Source of the DNA: Paenibacillus xylanexedens | GTDB lineage: Bacteria > Bacillota > Bacilli > Paenibacillales > Paenibacillaceae | Direction of reading: 5' to 3' | Assembly: GCF_001908275.1 (NCBI RefSeq) | Contig: NZ_CP018620.1 | Span: forward strand, 1,240,001-1,304,000 | DNA length: 64,000 bases | Part shown: positions 33,112-41,933 of the stretch, in pieces | How the letters are laid out: every line of letters starts with the position of its first letter | Position numbering within the stretch: the first letter of the stretch is position 1 | The notes under the pieces: model-generated | The model's database searches: none | What the model saw: only the letters and a program-made list of their open reading frames with translations | Told to the model about the DNA's origin: nothing | Made by a program: the position numbers and the translations under genes

Positions 33112-35652
33112 ATGATGGATAACTCAACGAATAAACCAATGGATAGATCATCCGAACCCACACCAATGCCACCTATGGCAGAAGCACCAGGACTGAAGGC
33201 AACACTGCACATCACTGGGATGACCTGTGCTGCGTGTTCGACACGAGTGGAGAAGGGCTTGTCCCGCATGGAAGGTGTGCATCAAGCCAATGTGAATCTT
33301 GCCATCGAACAGGCAACCGTATCTTATGATCCGAAGACGACCAATGTGAATGCGTTGCGGGATAGAGTAGAGGCGCTTGGCTACGGTACGGTGTCCGAAT
33401 CGGTTGATCTGAACATCACGGGTATGACGTGTGCTGCTTGTTCTGCCCGGATCGAAAAAGGTCTTTCCCGACTACCGGGGGTATCTCAGGCGAATGTGAA
33501 TCTGGCGCTGGAAACAGGGCATATCGAATATGCCGCTGGCGCACTCAAACCTTCGGATATTACCGCCAAGATCAAGCAGATGGGCTACGGTGCTGAACTG
33601 CAATTGACGCAAGAAGAGACCACATCGGTTCGTGAACGTGAGCTGCAACGCAAAAAGTGGAAATGGATGATATCTGCGTTGTTATCGATTCCTTTGCTGT
33701 GGGCAATGGTGGGGCATTTCTCGTTCACATCCGGAATCTATGTCCCAGATCTGTTCATGAACCCTTGGTTCCAGCTGCTGCTGGCAACGCCGGTACAGTT
33801 CGTCATTGGGTGGCAGTTTTATGTGGGGGCGTACAAAGCATTACGTAACCGCAGTGCCAATATGGACGTTCTTGTCGCACTGGGTACCAGTGCAGCGTTT
33901 TTCTACAGTCTGTATCTGACGCTAACCAGTGGCTACTTACCTTCTACAACCATGGATCATGGGGCAATGGGAACGAGCACAGCCGCCATGCCTTCGGTAG
34001 AACTCTATTATGAGACAAGTGCAATTCTGATTACGTTAATTCTACTTGGAAAATGGTTCGAAGCTGTGGCGAAAGGTCGCTCTTCACAGGCGATCAAAAG
34101 CCTGATTGAACTGGCTCCACGTGAAGCCCGTGTCATCCGTGATGGACAGGAAGTGTTGGTTCCAGCCGCATATGTTGCGGTGGGTGATCTGATCCTGGTG
34201 AAGCCGGGGGACAGTATCCCGGTGGATGGTATCGTTGAAGAGGGCCAATCCTCGGTGGACGAATCCATGTTAAGTGGAGAGAGCCTTCCCGTGGATAAAA
34301 AGCCGGGAGATCCCGTTACAGGTGCTACGCTGAACAAAAACGGGGTATTACGGCTGCGTGCGACCCGAGTGGGATCGGACACGGCTTTGTCCCAGATCAT
34401 CAAAGTGGTCGAGCAAGCTCAGGGCTCCAAAGCACCGATCCAGCGGATTGCAGATGTCATATCGGGTATATTTGTTCCGATTGTCGTGGGTATTGCCGCG
34501 TTGACATTCTTGATCTGGTATCTGTTTGCAAGTCCAGGTGACTTCGCTGGTTCCCTTGAAAAAGCGATTGCCGTGCTCGTCATTGCCTGTCCATGTGCAC
34601 TGGGGCTGGCAACGCCGACCTCTGTCATGGCTGGATCAGGACGTGCGGCTGAATATGGCATTCTGTTCAAAGGCGGCGAACATCTGGAGTCGGCACAACA
34701 GATTCAGACCGTGGTGCTCGACAAAACAGGTACAGTAACCCAAGGCAAACCGGTCCTTACCGATGTTGTTACGGCTCCGAATTGGACGGAATCTGATCTG
34801 CTTGAGCGAGTGGGAGCGGCCGAACAGAGTTCCGAGCATCCGCTGGCAGAGGCGATTGTTGCAGGTATTCGTGCCAAGGGTCTGGAGCTAACCCCAACAG
34901 AGAAGTTCGAGAACATACCGGGATATGGTGTTCGAGCTTCAGTAAACGGGCAGGAGATTCTGGTCGGCACGCGTCGTTTGCTTGCAGATGCACAGGTGAA
35001 TGTCTCTGAGGAAACCGTTCAGCAGATGAACCGTCTGGAGGAACAAGGGCGTACAGCGATGCTGGTAGCGGTAGATGGTCAGTGGGCAGGGATCGTGGCT
35101 GTGGCTGACACCATCAAGGATACCTCTCGAGAAGCCATTGGTCGTCTTCAAGCGATGGGGATCGATGTTATCATGATCACGGGAGACAATGAGCGAACAG
35201 CTCGTGCTGTAGCAGAACAGGCAGGGATCGGTAAAGTTCTGGCTGAGGTTCTGCCGGAAGGCAAGGCTGCGGAAGTGAAGAAACTTCAGGAAAGTGGCCT
35301 GAAAGTCGCGATGGTAGGTGACGGCATTAATGATGCTCCGGCACTCGCTACAGCGGATATTGGGATGGCGATCGGAACAGGAACGGATGTAGCGATGGAA
35401 GCGGCGGATATTACGTTGATGCGTGGTGATCTGAACAGCATTGCAGATGCCATTGAGATGAGCCGGCGCACGATGGGGAACATCAAACAAAACTTGTTCT
35501 GGGCACTCGGTTACAATGTTATTGGTATTCCAATTGCGGCAGTTGGCTTCTTGGCTCCATGGTTGGCAGGGGCGGCGATGGCGTTCAGCTCCGTATCGGT
35601 TGTACTGAATTCCCTACGTCTGCAACGCATGAAGTTGAAGAGAAATGACTGA
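33112..35652 (+). CDS. copA: Cu(I)-exporting P1B-type ATPase CopA
   Basis: This protein of about 846 residues has two N-terminal HMA domains (each with GMTCAAC), eight membrane helices with the CPC motif ([15 protein letters not shown]), the actuator loop SGESLP, the phosphorylation loop [16 protein letters not shown], and [10 protein letters not shown]. It pumps cytosolic Cu(I) out of the cell. The start at 33112 or 33115 follows AAAGGAG; an upstream in-frame ATG at 33097 contains that site. A loop of Met and His residues near 295-310 (TTMDHGAMG) may collect copper on the outside. Its own CsoR operator allows expression independent of csoR-copZ. Confidence 0.96.
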   Translation: MMDNSTNKPMDRSSEPTPMPPMAEAPGLKATLHITGMTCAACSTRVEKGLSRMEGVHQANVNLAIEQATVSYDPKTTNVNALRDRVEALGYGTVSESVDLNITGMTCAACSARIEKGLSRLPGVSQANVNLALETGHIEYAAGALKPSDITAKIKQMGYGAELQLTQEETTSVRERELQRKKWKWMISALLSIPLLWAMVGHFSFTSGIYVPDLFMNPWFQLLLATPVQFVIGWQFYVGAYKALRNRSANMDVLVALGTSAAFFYSLYLTLTSGYLPSTTMDHGAMGTSTAAMPSVELYYETSAILITLILLGKWFEAVAKGRSSQAIKSLIELAPREARVIRDGQEVLVPAAYVAVGDLILVKPGDSIPVDGIVEEGQSSVDESMLSGESLPVDKKPGDPVTGATLNKNGVLRLRATRVGSDTALSQIIKVVEQAQGSKAPIQRIADVISGIFVPIVVGIAALTFLIWYLFASPGDFAGSLEKAIAVLVIACPCALGLATPTSVMAGSGRAAEYGILFKGGEHLESAQQIQTVVLDKTGTVTQGKPVLTDVVTAPNWTESDLLERVGAAEQSSEHPLAEAIVAGIRAKGLELTPTEKFENIPGYGVRASVNGQEILVGTRRLLADAQVNVSEETVQQMNRLEEQGRTAMLVAVDGQWAGIVAVADTIKDTSREAIGRLQAMGIDVIMITGDNERTARAVAEQAGIGKVLAEVLPEGKAAEVKKLQESGLKVAMVGDGINDAPALATADIGMAIGTGTDVAMEAADITLMRGDLNSIADAIEMSRRTMGNIKQNLFWALGYNVIGIPIAAVGFLAPWLAGAAMAFSSVSVVLNSLRLQRMKLKRND

Positions 35653-35712
35653 CCGACTTTTGTTTGGAGATATATTCAACACCTCATTGTCAATAAAGTG
35701 GGGATGAATAAA

Positions 35713-35745
35713 TACGCGGTTCGCTGCGGCGGACCGTGTTTTTTG
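35713..35745 (+). terminator. Terminator after copA
   Basis: ACGCGGTTCGC and GCGGACCGTGT pair around TGCG, followed by TTTTTT. The remaining sequence to 35903 shows no gene. Confidence 0.85.
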
Positions 35746-35903
35746 TTGAGAAAAATACAGTTGAGTCGCCAGAAAGTAAGCCTGAATCGTTGGTATTAGA
35801 TGTTCTTTTCTACGAAGAAAAGATAGCATAATGCCCTTTTGTGAAAATGGATCGATTTTATTCATGAATAAAGCTTACGTTTTCTGAATTTTTCAAAAAT
35901 GAG

Positions 35904-35932
35904 TTGACAATATGGACATATTCACATAAAAT
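35904..35932 (+). promoter_or_regulatory. Promoter of the YhgE/Pip-like transporter gene
   Basis: TTGACA (35904-35909) and TAAAAT (35927-35932) are 17 bp apart, a near-consensus sigma-A promoter. Confidence 0.75.
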
Positions 35933-35966
35933 TTAAACGATCGTTTGATTCAAACAACTGTTTAAA
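35932..35966. promoter_or_regulatory. 35-bp palindromic operator, probable TetR site
   Basis: A near-symmetric element starts TTTAAACGATCGTTTGA and ends CAACTGTTTAAA, beginning at the last base of the -10 box. It would place a repressor over the transcription start. The TetR gene downstream is the obvious candidate. Confidence 0.65.
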
Positions 35967-36004
35967 TCAAATTAGAACTATTTGAGTAATGGAGGACACC
36001 TTTT

Positions 36005-37165
36005 ATGTTACAGGCTTTACGTACATTGTTTAAAAAACCGCCAGTGATTGTAGGGATCGTAACAGCACTTATGTTTCAAGTGATCTTTAGCGTGATCTGG
36101 ATGACCGCATATTCTGGAGTAAATGACCGTACGAAAGAATTGACGGTTGCGATTGTGAATGAGGACGGCGAAATGTCCAAAGGAATTGCAGACTCGCTCG
36201 CAGGAACACTGCCTTTCCATACCGTATCCAATCTAAGCGCGGCTGAAGCGTTGGATCAGCTGAATCATCACCAAGTACACATGGTGCTGGATATCCCGGC
36301 TGGGTTTAACGAATTGCTTCAGACGGCTGGCTCAACCGCCGAGATTAAATACACCATTAATGAAGCGAACCCGGTTACGATTAAAAGCATGATGCAAGGT
36401 GTATCACAAAGTGTGACAAACACGATTAACAAACAAGCTACAGCACAAGGGGTACAGACGGTATTGACCGCTTCAGGTGCACCTGCCGATCAGGCTGCTG
36501 AAGCCGCTACAAACCTGACTACCCGAGTGGAAGGAACGACAACGTCCATCAACCCGGTTAACGGGATGAATAATCAGATGGTGCCGATGATGATGGTACT
36601 GGCTTCCTATGTAGGTGCCATGATCATGGGGATGAACCTCCAGACAGCCATGGGTATGCTGTCATCTACCTATTCCCGCTTGACTTTGTTTGGCGCGAGA
36701 GTAGTCATTAACGTGGGTTCTGCATTGGTCGTTTCCTTGCTGGGATCATCGTTGATCGTGGCACTGGGAGGACAGATTGCACAAGGATTCGTTGCATTCT
36801 GGTTGTTCCAGGCGCTCTTCCTGTGCACGTTCATGTTCTTCTCCCAGTTCTTCCTGATCTGCTTCGGACCAGCAGGAAGTCTGTTCAACATCATCTCACT
36901 GTCCTTGCAACTGGTATCTTCCGGTGCAATGGTACCGCGTGAATTGCTGAACAGCTTCTATAGCGGCATTGGGCAGTACCTGCCTGCAACATACGCCGTT
37001 CAGGGTATTCTGAGCGTGCAGTTGGGAGGCCCAGGAGTTCAGTCTGCTGCGGGCTCTATCGTGATTGTACTGTTGGTTGCCGTTGCGTTGTCACTGGTCG
37101 TGACGCTGTTGAAAAAACAACGCATGCCAGCTATGGCTCCAAGTCCTGCTCAAGCAAACAACTAA
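36005..37165 (+). CDS. YhgE/Pip-like ABC-2 type membrane transporter
   Basis: This 386-residue protein has one N-terminal helix (15-35), an extracellular domain of about 160 residues (VAIVNEDGEMSKGI and LPFHTV elements typical of YhgE/Pip and DUF3533 proteins), and five to six C-terminal helices. No ATPase gene is adjacent. Such proteins are linked to drug or lipid export; the substrate is unknown. GGAGG precedes the ATG. The strong promoter covered by a palindrome, and the TetR gene downstream, suggest inducible expression. Confidence 0.82.
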   Translation: MLQALRTLFKKPPVIVGIVTALMFQVIFSVIWMTAYSGVNDRTKELTVAIVNEDGEMSKGIADSLAGTLPFHTVSNLSAAEALDQLNHHQVHMVLDIPAGFNELLQTAGSTAEIKYTINEANPVTIKSMMQGVSQSVTNTINKQATAQGVQTVLTASGAPADQAAEAATNLTTRVEGTTTSINPVNGMNNQMVPMMMVLASYVGAMIMGMNLQTAMGMLSSTYSRLTLFGARVVINVGSALVVSLLGSSLIVALGGQIAQGFVAFWLFQALFLCTFMFFSQFFLICFGPAGSLFNIISLSLQLVSSGAMVPRELLNSFYSGIGQYLPATYAVQGILSVQLGGPGVQSAAGSIVIVLLVAVALSLVVTLLKKQRMPAMAPSPAQANN

Positions 37166-37202
37166 TACAGCAGATGCATACCATTGCATCATAGGATAGG
37201 AC

Positions 37203-37233
37203 AAGCACCCCGATGATTTTCATCGGGGTGCTT
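37203..37233 (+). terminator. Hairpin between the transporter and tetR genes
   Basis: AAGCACCCCGATG and CATCGGGGTGCTT form a perfect 13-bp stem with a five-base loop, but no T-run follows (GGTGTAA). It may only slow polymerase or protect the mRNA end, leaving tetR in the same transcript. Confidence 0.5.
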
Positions 37234-37320
37234 GGTGTAATATAATAGACAGATGAATCGCTGGCTGCAGTCCTTGAGCTGGAGCGAATGAGATGAACGG
37301 ACAAGAGGGAGCGGGACGGA

Positions 37321-37920
37321 ATGACGGAACCGGAGTTGGATATCAAAACGAGGATATTGCTTGCAGCCAAGAAGCTTTTTGCACAGCAAGGGTATGACGG
37401 GACGAGTGTTCGTCAAATATGTGATGAGGCAGGTGCCAATGTGTCGCTGGTGTCTTATCATTTTGGCGGCAAAGAAAAAGTGTTCGAAGCATTATTTGAG
37501 CATTTCTTCCCGGGGCATATGATGAACGCGCTGGCGGAAGAGTCGATGTCCTCGCCTGTGGAAGGTATCCGCCGAATTATTGGTGAAGTTGTGAAGTTCA
37601 CGATGACGGATCGGGAGATGAGCGATATTGTGCAGCTTGAAATTACACTGCGGACACATCGTACAGCTACCGTATTTCGTTTTCTAGACCCTGTATGGAC
37701 CCGAGTGAGGGACCTGCTGCAAGAAGGAAAAGACCAGGGATTGTTCCAGGTCGAGTCCGTATCTTATGCAATGCTTCAGGTTATGGGCGTGGCTTTGGCG
37801 CACAAAAGGGCCAAGAATTCACGATTTGGCTTTGATTATCAGGATATGAATACAGACGAGCTTGCTGAGCAGACAATTGAGTTCGTACTACGAGGATTGG
37901 GAGTGAACCACCATGAATGA
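37321..37920 (+). CDS. TetR family transcriptional regulator
   Basis: This 199-residue protein has an N-terminal TetR helix-turn-helix (ILLAAKKLFAQQGYDGTSVRQICDEAGANVSLVSYHFGGKEKVF, residues about 11-55) and an all-helical ligand domain. It probably represses the upstream transporter through the palindrome at 35932-35966. Its 3' end overlaps the reductase gene by eight bases, so the two are translated together. The inducer is unknown. Confidence 0.9.
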   Translation: MTEPELDIKTRILLAAKKLFAQQGYDGTSVRQICDEAGANVSLVSYHFGGKEKVFEALFEHFFPGHMMNALAEESMSSPVEGIRRIIGEVVKFTMTDREMSDIVQLEITLRTHRTATVFRFLDPVWTRVRDLLQEGKDQGLFQVESVSYAMLQVMGVALAHKRAKNSRFGFDYQDMNTDELAEQTIEFVLRGLGVNHHE

Positions 37921-38656
37921 AACCATTGAGTTGATGATGAAACACCGCTCTGTACGCAAATTCAAGCCAGACCCGGTAAGTGAAGAGCAGCTTGCAGCCA
38001 TCGTAGCGGCTGGACAGATGGCTTCCTCTTCAAGTAGTGTGCAAGCATATACCGTAATTGCTGTGACTGACTTAGAGCAAAAAGCCAAGCTGGCTGAATT
38101 GGCAGGCAACCAGGCCTATGTCAATGAATGTCCGGTGTTTCTTGTATGGTGTGCTGATCTGTATCGGCTGAGTGATGCTGCGAAACGTCATCTTCCTGAA
38201 AAGGAATCGTATGCCGATTCAACCGAGAATTTCATGGTAGCCACGATTGATGCTGCTCTGGCTTCCCAGAACGCCGCTCTTGCAGCGGAGTCACTAGGGT
38301 TCGGAATCGTATATATTGGCGGGCTTCGTACCCGGATTGAGGAAGTTGCTGAGCTGTTGGAATTGCCGGAAGGGGTATATCCGGTGTATGGCATGTGTAT
38401 TGGCGTTGCAGATCAGGAAACGGGAATTCGCCCGCGTCTGCCACTGGATGCAGTCCTGCATCATAATCGTTATAATGCCGAGCAGAGCATCAAAGGTGTT
38501 GAGCAGTATGATGAGACAACGACGGCGTACATGAAAGAACGGACTAACGGTGAAAGAACAACTCCATGGTCCGAACTAATGGCGAAGCGCCTGACTGAGC
38601 CGACAAGGTTACAGGTGAGACCTTTCCTGGAAGGCAAAGGATTCTTGAAGCGTTAA
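37913..38656 (+). CDS. NfsA-type NADPH-dependent FMN reductase/nitroreductase
   Basis: This 247-residue protein is of the nitroreductase fold: HRSVRKFKPDPV at residues 11-22 binds FMN phosphate, SSSSSVQAYTVI follows, and the C-terminal half with GIRPRLPLDAVLHHNRY is of the oxygen-insensitive NfsA/FRP type. It should use NADPH to reduce quinones, nitroaromatics or flavin. Coupling to a TetR gene and a transporter suggests a small stress or detoxification unit. A terminator follows. Confidence 0.9.
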   Translation: MNETIELMMKHRSVRKFKPDPVSEEQLAAIVAAGQMASSSSSVQAYTVIAVTDLEQKAKLAELAGNQAYVNECPVFLVWCADLYRLSDAAKRHLPEKESYADSTENFMVATIDAALASQNAALAAESLGFGIVYIGGLRTRIEEVAELLELPEGVYPVYGMCIGVADQETGIRPRLPLDAVLHHNRYNAEQSIKGVEQYDETTTAYMKERTNGERTTPWSELMAKRLTEPTRLQVRPFLEGKGFLKR

Positions 38657-38671
38657 GTTATATAGTAAATT

Positions 38672-38706
38672 AGAAGTCAGTCGGAGCGAAACCGACTGAC
38701 TTCTTT
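38672..38706 (+). terminator. Terminator after the reductase gene
   Basis: AGAAGTCAGTCGG and CCGACTGACTTCT pair around a seven-base loop, followed by TTTG. Confidence 0.75.
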
Positions 38707-38771
38707 GTGCTTTGTTGTAAAGTGCTGTGTTGGCAGGGCAAGCGAGAGCACTTGCTGTTACCTGATTGTAA

Positions 38772-39578
38772 TCAAGTTAAGCCATAGAAACGCTTTGTGT
38801 TCTGATAAAAGAGGCGGGCGGTCCGCTCGGTTCCCATGCCAGTGATTTCACTCCAAGCCTGGATGACCTGTCTGGTCATGGCAGGGTGTGTCATTCGTCC
38901 CTGAAATGGTCCTTCGAAGGGCCAAGGTCCGTCGGTCTCGGCCATCACTTGTTCCGATGGATATTGCCGGGCGAGTTCACGAATCTCTTCTTCATACCGA
39001 ATATCCGGCGTGAAGGAGATGAAATAGCCGTTGTCCGCTATGCGCCTTACGGTTTGGTGAGAACCTTTGAACCAGTGGAAATGGGCGCGTCGGAACTGAT
39101 TTTGCTCCAGTAGATCACAGACGATATCCGCATCTTCGTATACCGCATGAAGGACAAGTGGTTTGTTGTACTTTTTGGCAAGTTGGATGAAACGTTCAAG
39201 CAGTTCAATGTACCCGCTCTGATCGAAGCGCTGCCCTGCCTGCTCCGCTTCCAGACGATTGTAATAGGGGAGCCCGACTTCTCCTATTGCTGTAGCTTGT
39301 CCAATATGCTTCTCGATCCATTGGAAGAACAGGTCTAGTTCTGCAACGGACGGCAGTTCCTGTTCCGGATGGAAACCGAAGGCCGGATAGATGTTACGTG
39401 GATGTTGTTTTGCAAGCTCCAGATTGACCCGGGCAGAAGCGAGATTCATGGACACAGCAATGACTGCTTCGACCTGCTGAGACGGGAAAGATAACAGCAT
39501 CTCTCGTTGTTCGTCAGGGGTATACTGATCGAAGTGAATATGAGCATCAATTAATGGTGCAAAAGCTTGAGAATGCAC
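38772..39578 (-). CDS. TatD family metal-dependent hydrolase
   Basis: This protein of about 268 residues has the TatD/amidohydrolase metal motif DAHIHFD near the N-terminus, later ligands in GEVGLPYYN, LHAVYEDAD, and MAETDGPWPF. I place the start at GTG 39578, nine bases after AAGGAGG; the longer frame from 39602 would begin inside that site. TatD proteins are Mg-dependent deoxyribonuclease-like enzymes, but the real substrate here is unknown. A terminator separates it from the thi operon upstream. Confidence 0.85.
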   Translation of the reverse strand: MHSQAFAPLIDAHIHFDQYTPDEQREMLLSFPSQQVEAVIAVSMNLASARVNLELAKQHPRNIYPAFGFHPEQELPSVAELDLFFQWIEKHIGQATAIGEVGLPYYNRLEAEQAGQRFDQSGYIELLERFIQLAKKYNKPLVLHAVYEDADIVCDLLEQNQFRRAHFHWFKGSHQTVRRIADNGYFISFTPDIRYEEEIRELARQYPSEQVMAETDGPWPFEGPFQGRMTHPAMTRQVIQAWSEITGMGTERTARLFYQNTKRFYGLT

Positions 39579-39669
39579 GAGGGAATTCCTCCTTGTGTTC
39601 ATTTATATTCTAACTATGTTACGCAGAATTTCTTGTGGTGGATCACCCATTAAAGGAAAATAATAACTT

Positions 39670-39698
39670 AAAAACCCGCGCTATCAAGATAGGCGGGC
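39670..39698 (-). terminator. Terminator overlapping the end of thiZ
   Basis: On the minus strand CCCGCCTATC pairs with GATAGCGCGGG and TTTTTAAG follows; the thiZ stop codon lies in the loop. Confidence 0.75.
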
Positions 39699-40592
39699 TT
39701 TCTGCTGTTCTTCTCTCATCCACTGTGCAATCTGCCGTTTACGCTCCAGAAAAGCGGATTCCTCCGTAATTTCTTCTCGTCTTGGGCGGTCAAAAGGAAC
39801 ATGTACCTCGTGCAACACCGTTGCAGGTCGGTTGGATAACACATAGACCCGATCTGCAAGTAGCAATGCTTCTTCGATATTGTGGGTGATGAACAGCACC
39901 GAGCGGCGGTTCTGTTCCCAGATATCGAGCAGCCAGCGCTGCATGTCGCTACGTGTCAGTGCATCCAGCGCGCTGAAAGGTTCGTCCAGAAGCATGAGTT
40001 CCTGCGGACTGAGCAGGGCACGCAGAAATGCAGCACGCTGCTGCATTCCGCCCGACAGCATATGAGGATAGGCCTGCTCGAACCCGGCAAGACCCACGCT
40101 GCTTAACCACTTTCGAGCCTCTGCAAGTGCTTCGGCCCGATGTGGAGCGCTTGAAGCTACTTCACCAGCAAGTAGTACATTATCTTCAATGGTACGCCAC
40201 GGGAAAAGGGCGGGCTGTTGCGGCATATAACTAATCTTGCCACGCTGTCCCGTTACATTCTGACCGTTCATAAGCACTTGGCCTTCCTGTGGCTTCAGCA
40301 GACCGCCGATGATATGGAACAGGGTACTTTTGCCACAGCCGGATGGACCAACGATAGCGACAAACTCGCCTTGCTCCACAGTCAGGGATAGGCCGTTCAG
40401 AACCGGTAACCTGCTCCGCCGTTCACGGAATGATGCATGAACATCAACGACTTCCAGTGCAGGTGGAACCGGAGCAGGAGTCGTATTGGCAGATCGATCA
40501 GGCGTAGCGGAGTTAACCTTTTCACCGTGCGTTGGCTCCATTACACTTGCTCCTCGTCCAGGCTGGACTTGTTCATCCTGTTGCCGATTCAT
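39684..40592 (-). CDS. thiZ: Thiamine-precursor ABC transporter ATPase
   Basis: This 302-residue ABC ATPase of the nitrate/sulfonate/taurine class has Walker A GPSGCGKST, signature LSGGMQQR, Walker B LMLLDEPFSALD and an H-loop FITHNIEEAL. A roughly 55-residue hydrophilic N-terminal extension precedes the domain. The start at 40592 has AGGAAGTG eight bases upstream; the longer frame from 40805 would run far into thiX. It should power import of a hydroxymethylpyrimidine-like thiamine precursor with ThiX and ThiY, as judged by the operon and the TPP riboswitch. Confidence 0.88.
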   Translation of the reverse strand: MNRQQDEQVQPGRGASVMEPTHGEKVNSATPDRSANTTPAPVPPALEVVDVHASFRERRSRLPVLNGLSLTVEQGEFVAIVGPSGCGKSTLFHIIGGLLKPQEGQVLMNGQNVTGQRGKISYMPQQPALFPWRTIEDNVLLAGEVASSAPHRAEALAEARKWLSSVGLAGFEQAYPHMLSGGMQQRAAFLRALLSPQELMLLDEPFSALDALTRSDMQRWLLDIWEQNRRSVLFITHNIEEALLLADRVYVLSNRPATVLHEVHVPFDRPRREEITEESAFLERKRQIAQWMREEQQKARLS

Positions 40593-40630
40593 ATGGTCAT
40601 CACTTCCTAATATACAGATTACTTGCTTTA

Positions 40631-41389
40631 TTACCGCTTCTGTGGCCGCCAGCGCACGAGAAGCTTCTCCAGTAGGGCAATGAACAGGAAGAGCAGCAAG
40701 CTGAGCGCGACAATAATCATTATCGCCACGAATAGGCGGTCCGTACGATAAGCCGACTTTTGCAGCATCATATAATAACCAATACCCTTGTCTGCACCAA
40801 TCCATTCGGCGATGATGGCGCCCATCACGCTATAGGTAGCGGCGATTTTGACACCGGAGAACACGGATGGCAGCGCATGGGGAAGCTCCAGCTTCCAGAA
40901 GATCTGATGACGTTTCGCACCAGCCATGCGCATATAGTTCATCATCGCTGCATCTGTACGGGTCAATCCGTCCATGGCCGCCACTGCAACGGGGAAGAAA
41001 CAGACGAGGATGATGGTAATTAGCTTGGGCAACAGCCCGAATCCAAACCAGATTAACAGGAGCGGTGCGAGCGCAATGGTTGGGATATTTTGACTAAGAA
41101 TAAGTAAAGGATACAGGGCTGACTTGAGAAAAGGGACCAAATGCAGCACCATCGCAATCAGTAATCCAACCGCTGTTCCAGCGGCGAATCCAATCAGCGT
41201 TAACTGAATGGTTGCGGAAGCGTGCATACCAAGTCGTTCGGCCTGGGTTGCCGCTTCGCGGGCGATGTCGGATGGTGCAGGCAGCATCCATTTCTCAATA
41301 TGGAAGAGGGAGACGGCTCCCTGCCATATCGCTATAAAGAGAATAACCGCCACAATGGGCGGCCATACACTTTTGAAATAGGCAGGCAT
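40631..41389 (-). CDS. thiX: Thiamine-precursor ABC transporter permease
   Basis: This 252-residue permease has about six helices and the cytosolic EAA-type loop (MAGAKRHQIFWKLELPHALPSVFSGVKIA) of BPD_transp_1 importers. Its ATG overlaps the stop of the DUF77 gene by one base (TAATG), so expression is coupled. It should form the channel for ThiY-delivered pyrimidine precursor. Confidence 0.9.
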   Translation of the reverse strand: MPAYFKSVWPPIVAVILFIAIWQGAVSLFHIEKWMLPAPSDIAREAATQAERLGMHASATIQLTLIGFAAGTAVGLLIAMVLHLVPFLKSALYPLLILSQNIPTIALAPLLLIWFGFGLLPKLITIILVCFFPVAVAAMDGLTRTDAAMMNYMRMAGAKRHQIFWKLELPHALPSVFSGVKIAATYSVMGAIIAEWIGADKGIGYYMMLQKSAYRTDRLFVAIMIIVALSLLLFLFIALLEKLLVRWRPQKR

Positions 41390-41679
41390 TAGCGATACTT
41401 CTCCGTCAGGGTATCCATGCTGAAGCCAGTAGGGCTATGGGCGATTTTGATCTGGGAGATGATGCTTGGGCTGCCAGCCTCCACAAGTACCTCGTGCATT
41501 TTACGTACAACTTCCAGCAGTTCCTCCAGTTCCCCCTCCATTGTGGTGTCGAGCGCGTTCACCTGATATTTCAGGCCGGATTGCTGAATAACTTCAATGG
41601 CGCGATCTACATAAGGATAAGAGTTCTCGCCATTTGGCGTTTTCGGAATAACCTGAATGCTAAGTAGTGTGCTTGCCAT
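41389..41679 (-). CDS. Thiamine-binding protein, DUF77/MTH1187 family
   Basis: This 96-residue ferredoxin-like protein has STLLSIQVIPKTP, YPYVDRAIEVIQQSGLKY and TTMEGELEELLEVVRKMHE, the DUF77 pattern. Members bind thiamine or related pyrimidines in the cytosol and frequently occur with ThiXYZ. The position between thiY and thiX fits that. AAAGGAG lies upstream at a somewhat long distance. Confidence 0.9.
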   Translation of the reverse strand: MASTLLSIQVIPKTPNGENSYPYVDRAIEVIQQSGLKYQVNALDTTMEGELEELLEVVRKMHEVLVEAGSPSIISQIKIAHSPTGFSMDTLTEKYR

Positions 41680-41716
41680 GAGAGATCACGGCTCCTTTCG
41701 TGATAAATTACATGAA

Positions 41717-41922
41717 TTGAACCAGGTTTACACTTATCACTCCGATTGCAGTACCCTCTTCCGATCACTGTTATCCCCGGATTTCTTTAATGAGTTCTAA
41801 TGGAGGAAATCCGGGGATAGCATATGCTTCCGAAGGAGCTTTCTTTCAGAAAGCTTTTAGGTGAGCGCTTCGCTTCTTCAGATGGGTTCTGCACTCTTCG
41901 TTCTTGTGTAAAAAAGTTAAAC
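41717..41922 (-). repeat. Intergenic repeat family 1, full copy C
   Basis: About 206 bp with outer arms TTGAACCAGGTTTACAC and GTGTAAAAAAGTTAAAC. It shares a 35-bp stretch containing GCTTCCGAAGGAGC and TTTCTTTCAGAAAGC with copy B (one mismatch), and a CCCCGGATTTC/GAAATCCGGGG hairpin. It lies inside the thi operon between thiY and the DUF77 gene. Confidence 0.85.
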
Positions 41923-41933
41923 TTAAGCAATTT

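Noticed and set aside
40593..40805. Extended N-terminus of ThiZ
   Set aside because: It runs into thiX in another frame and lacks a ribosome-binding site; ATG 40592 has one.
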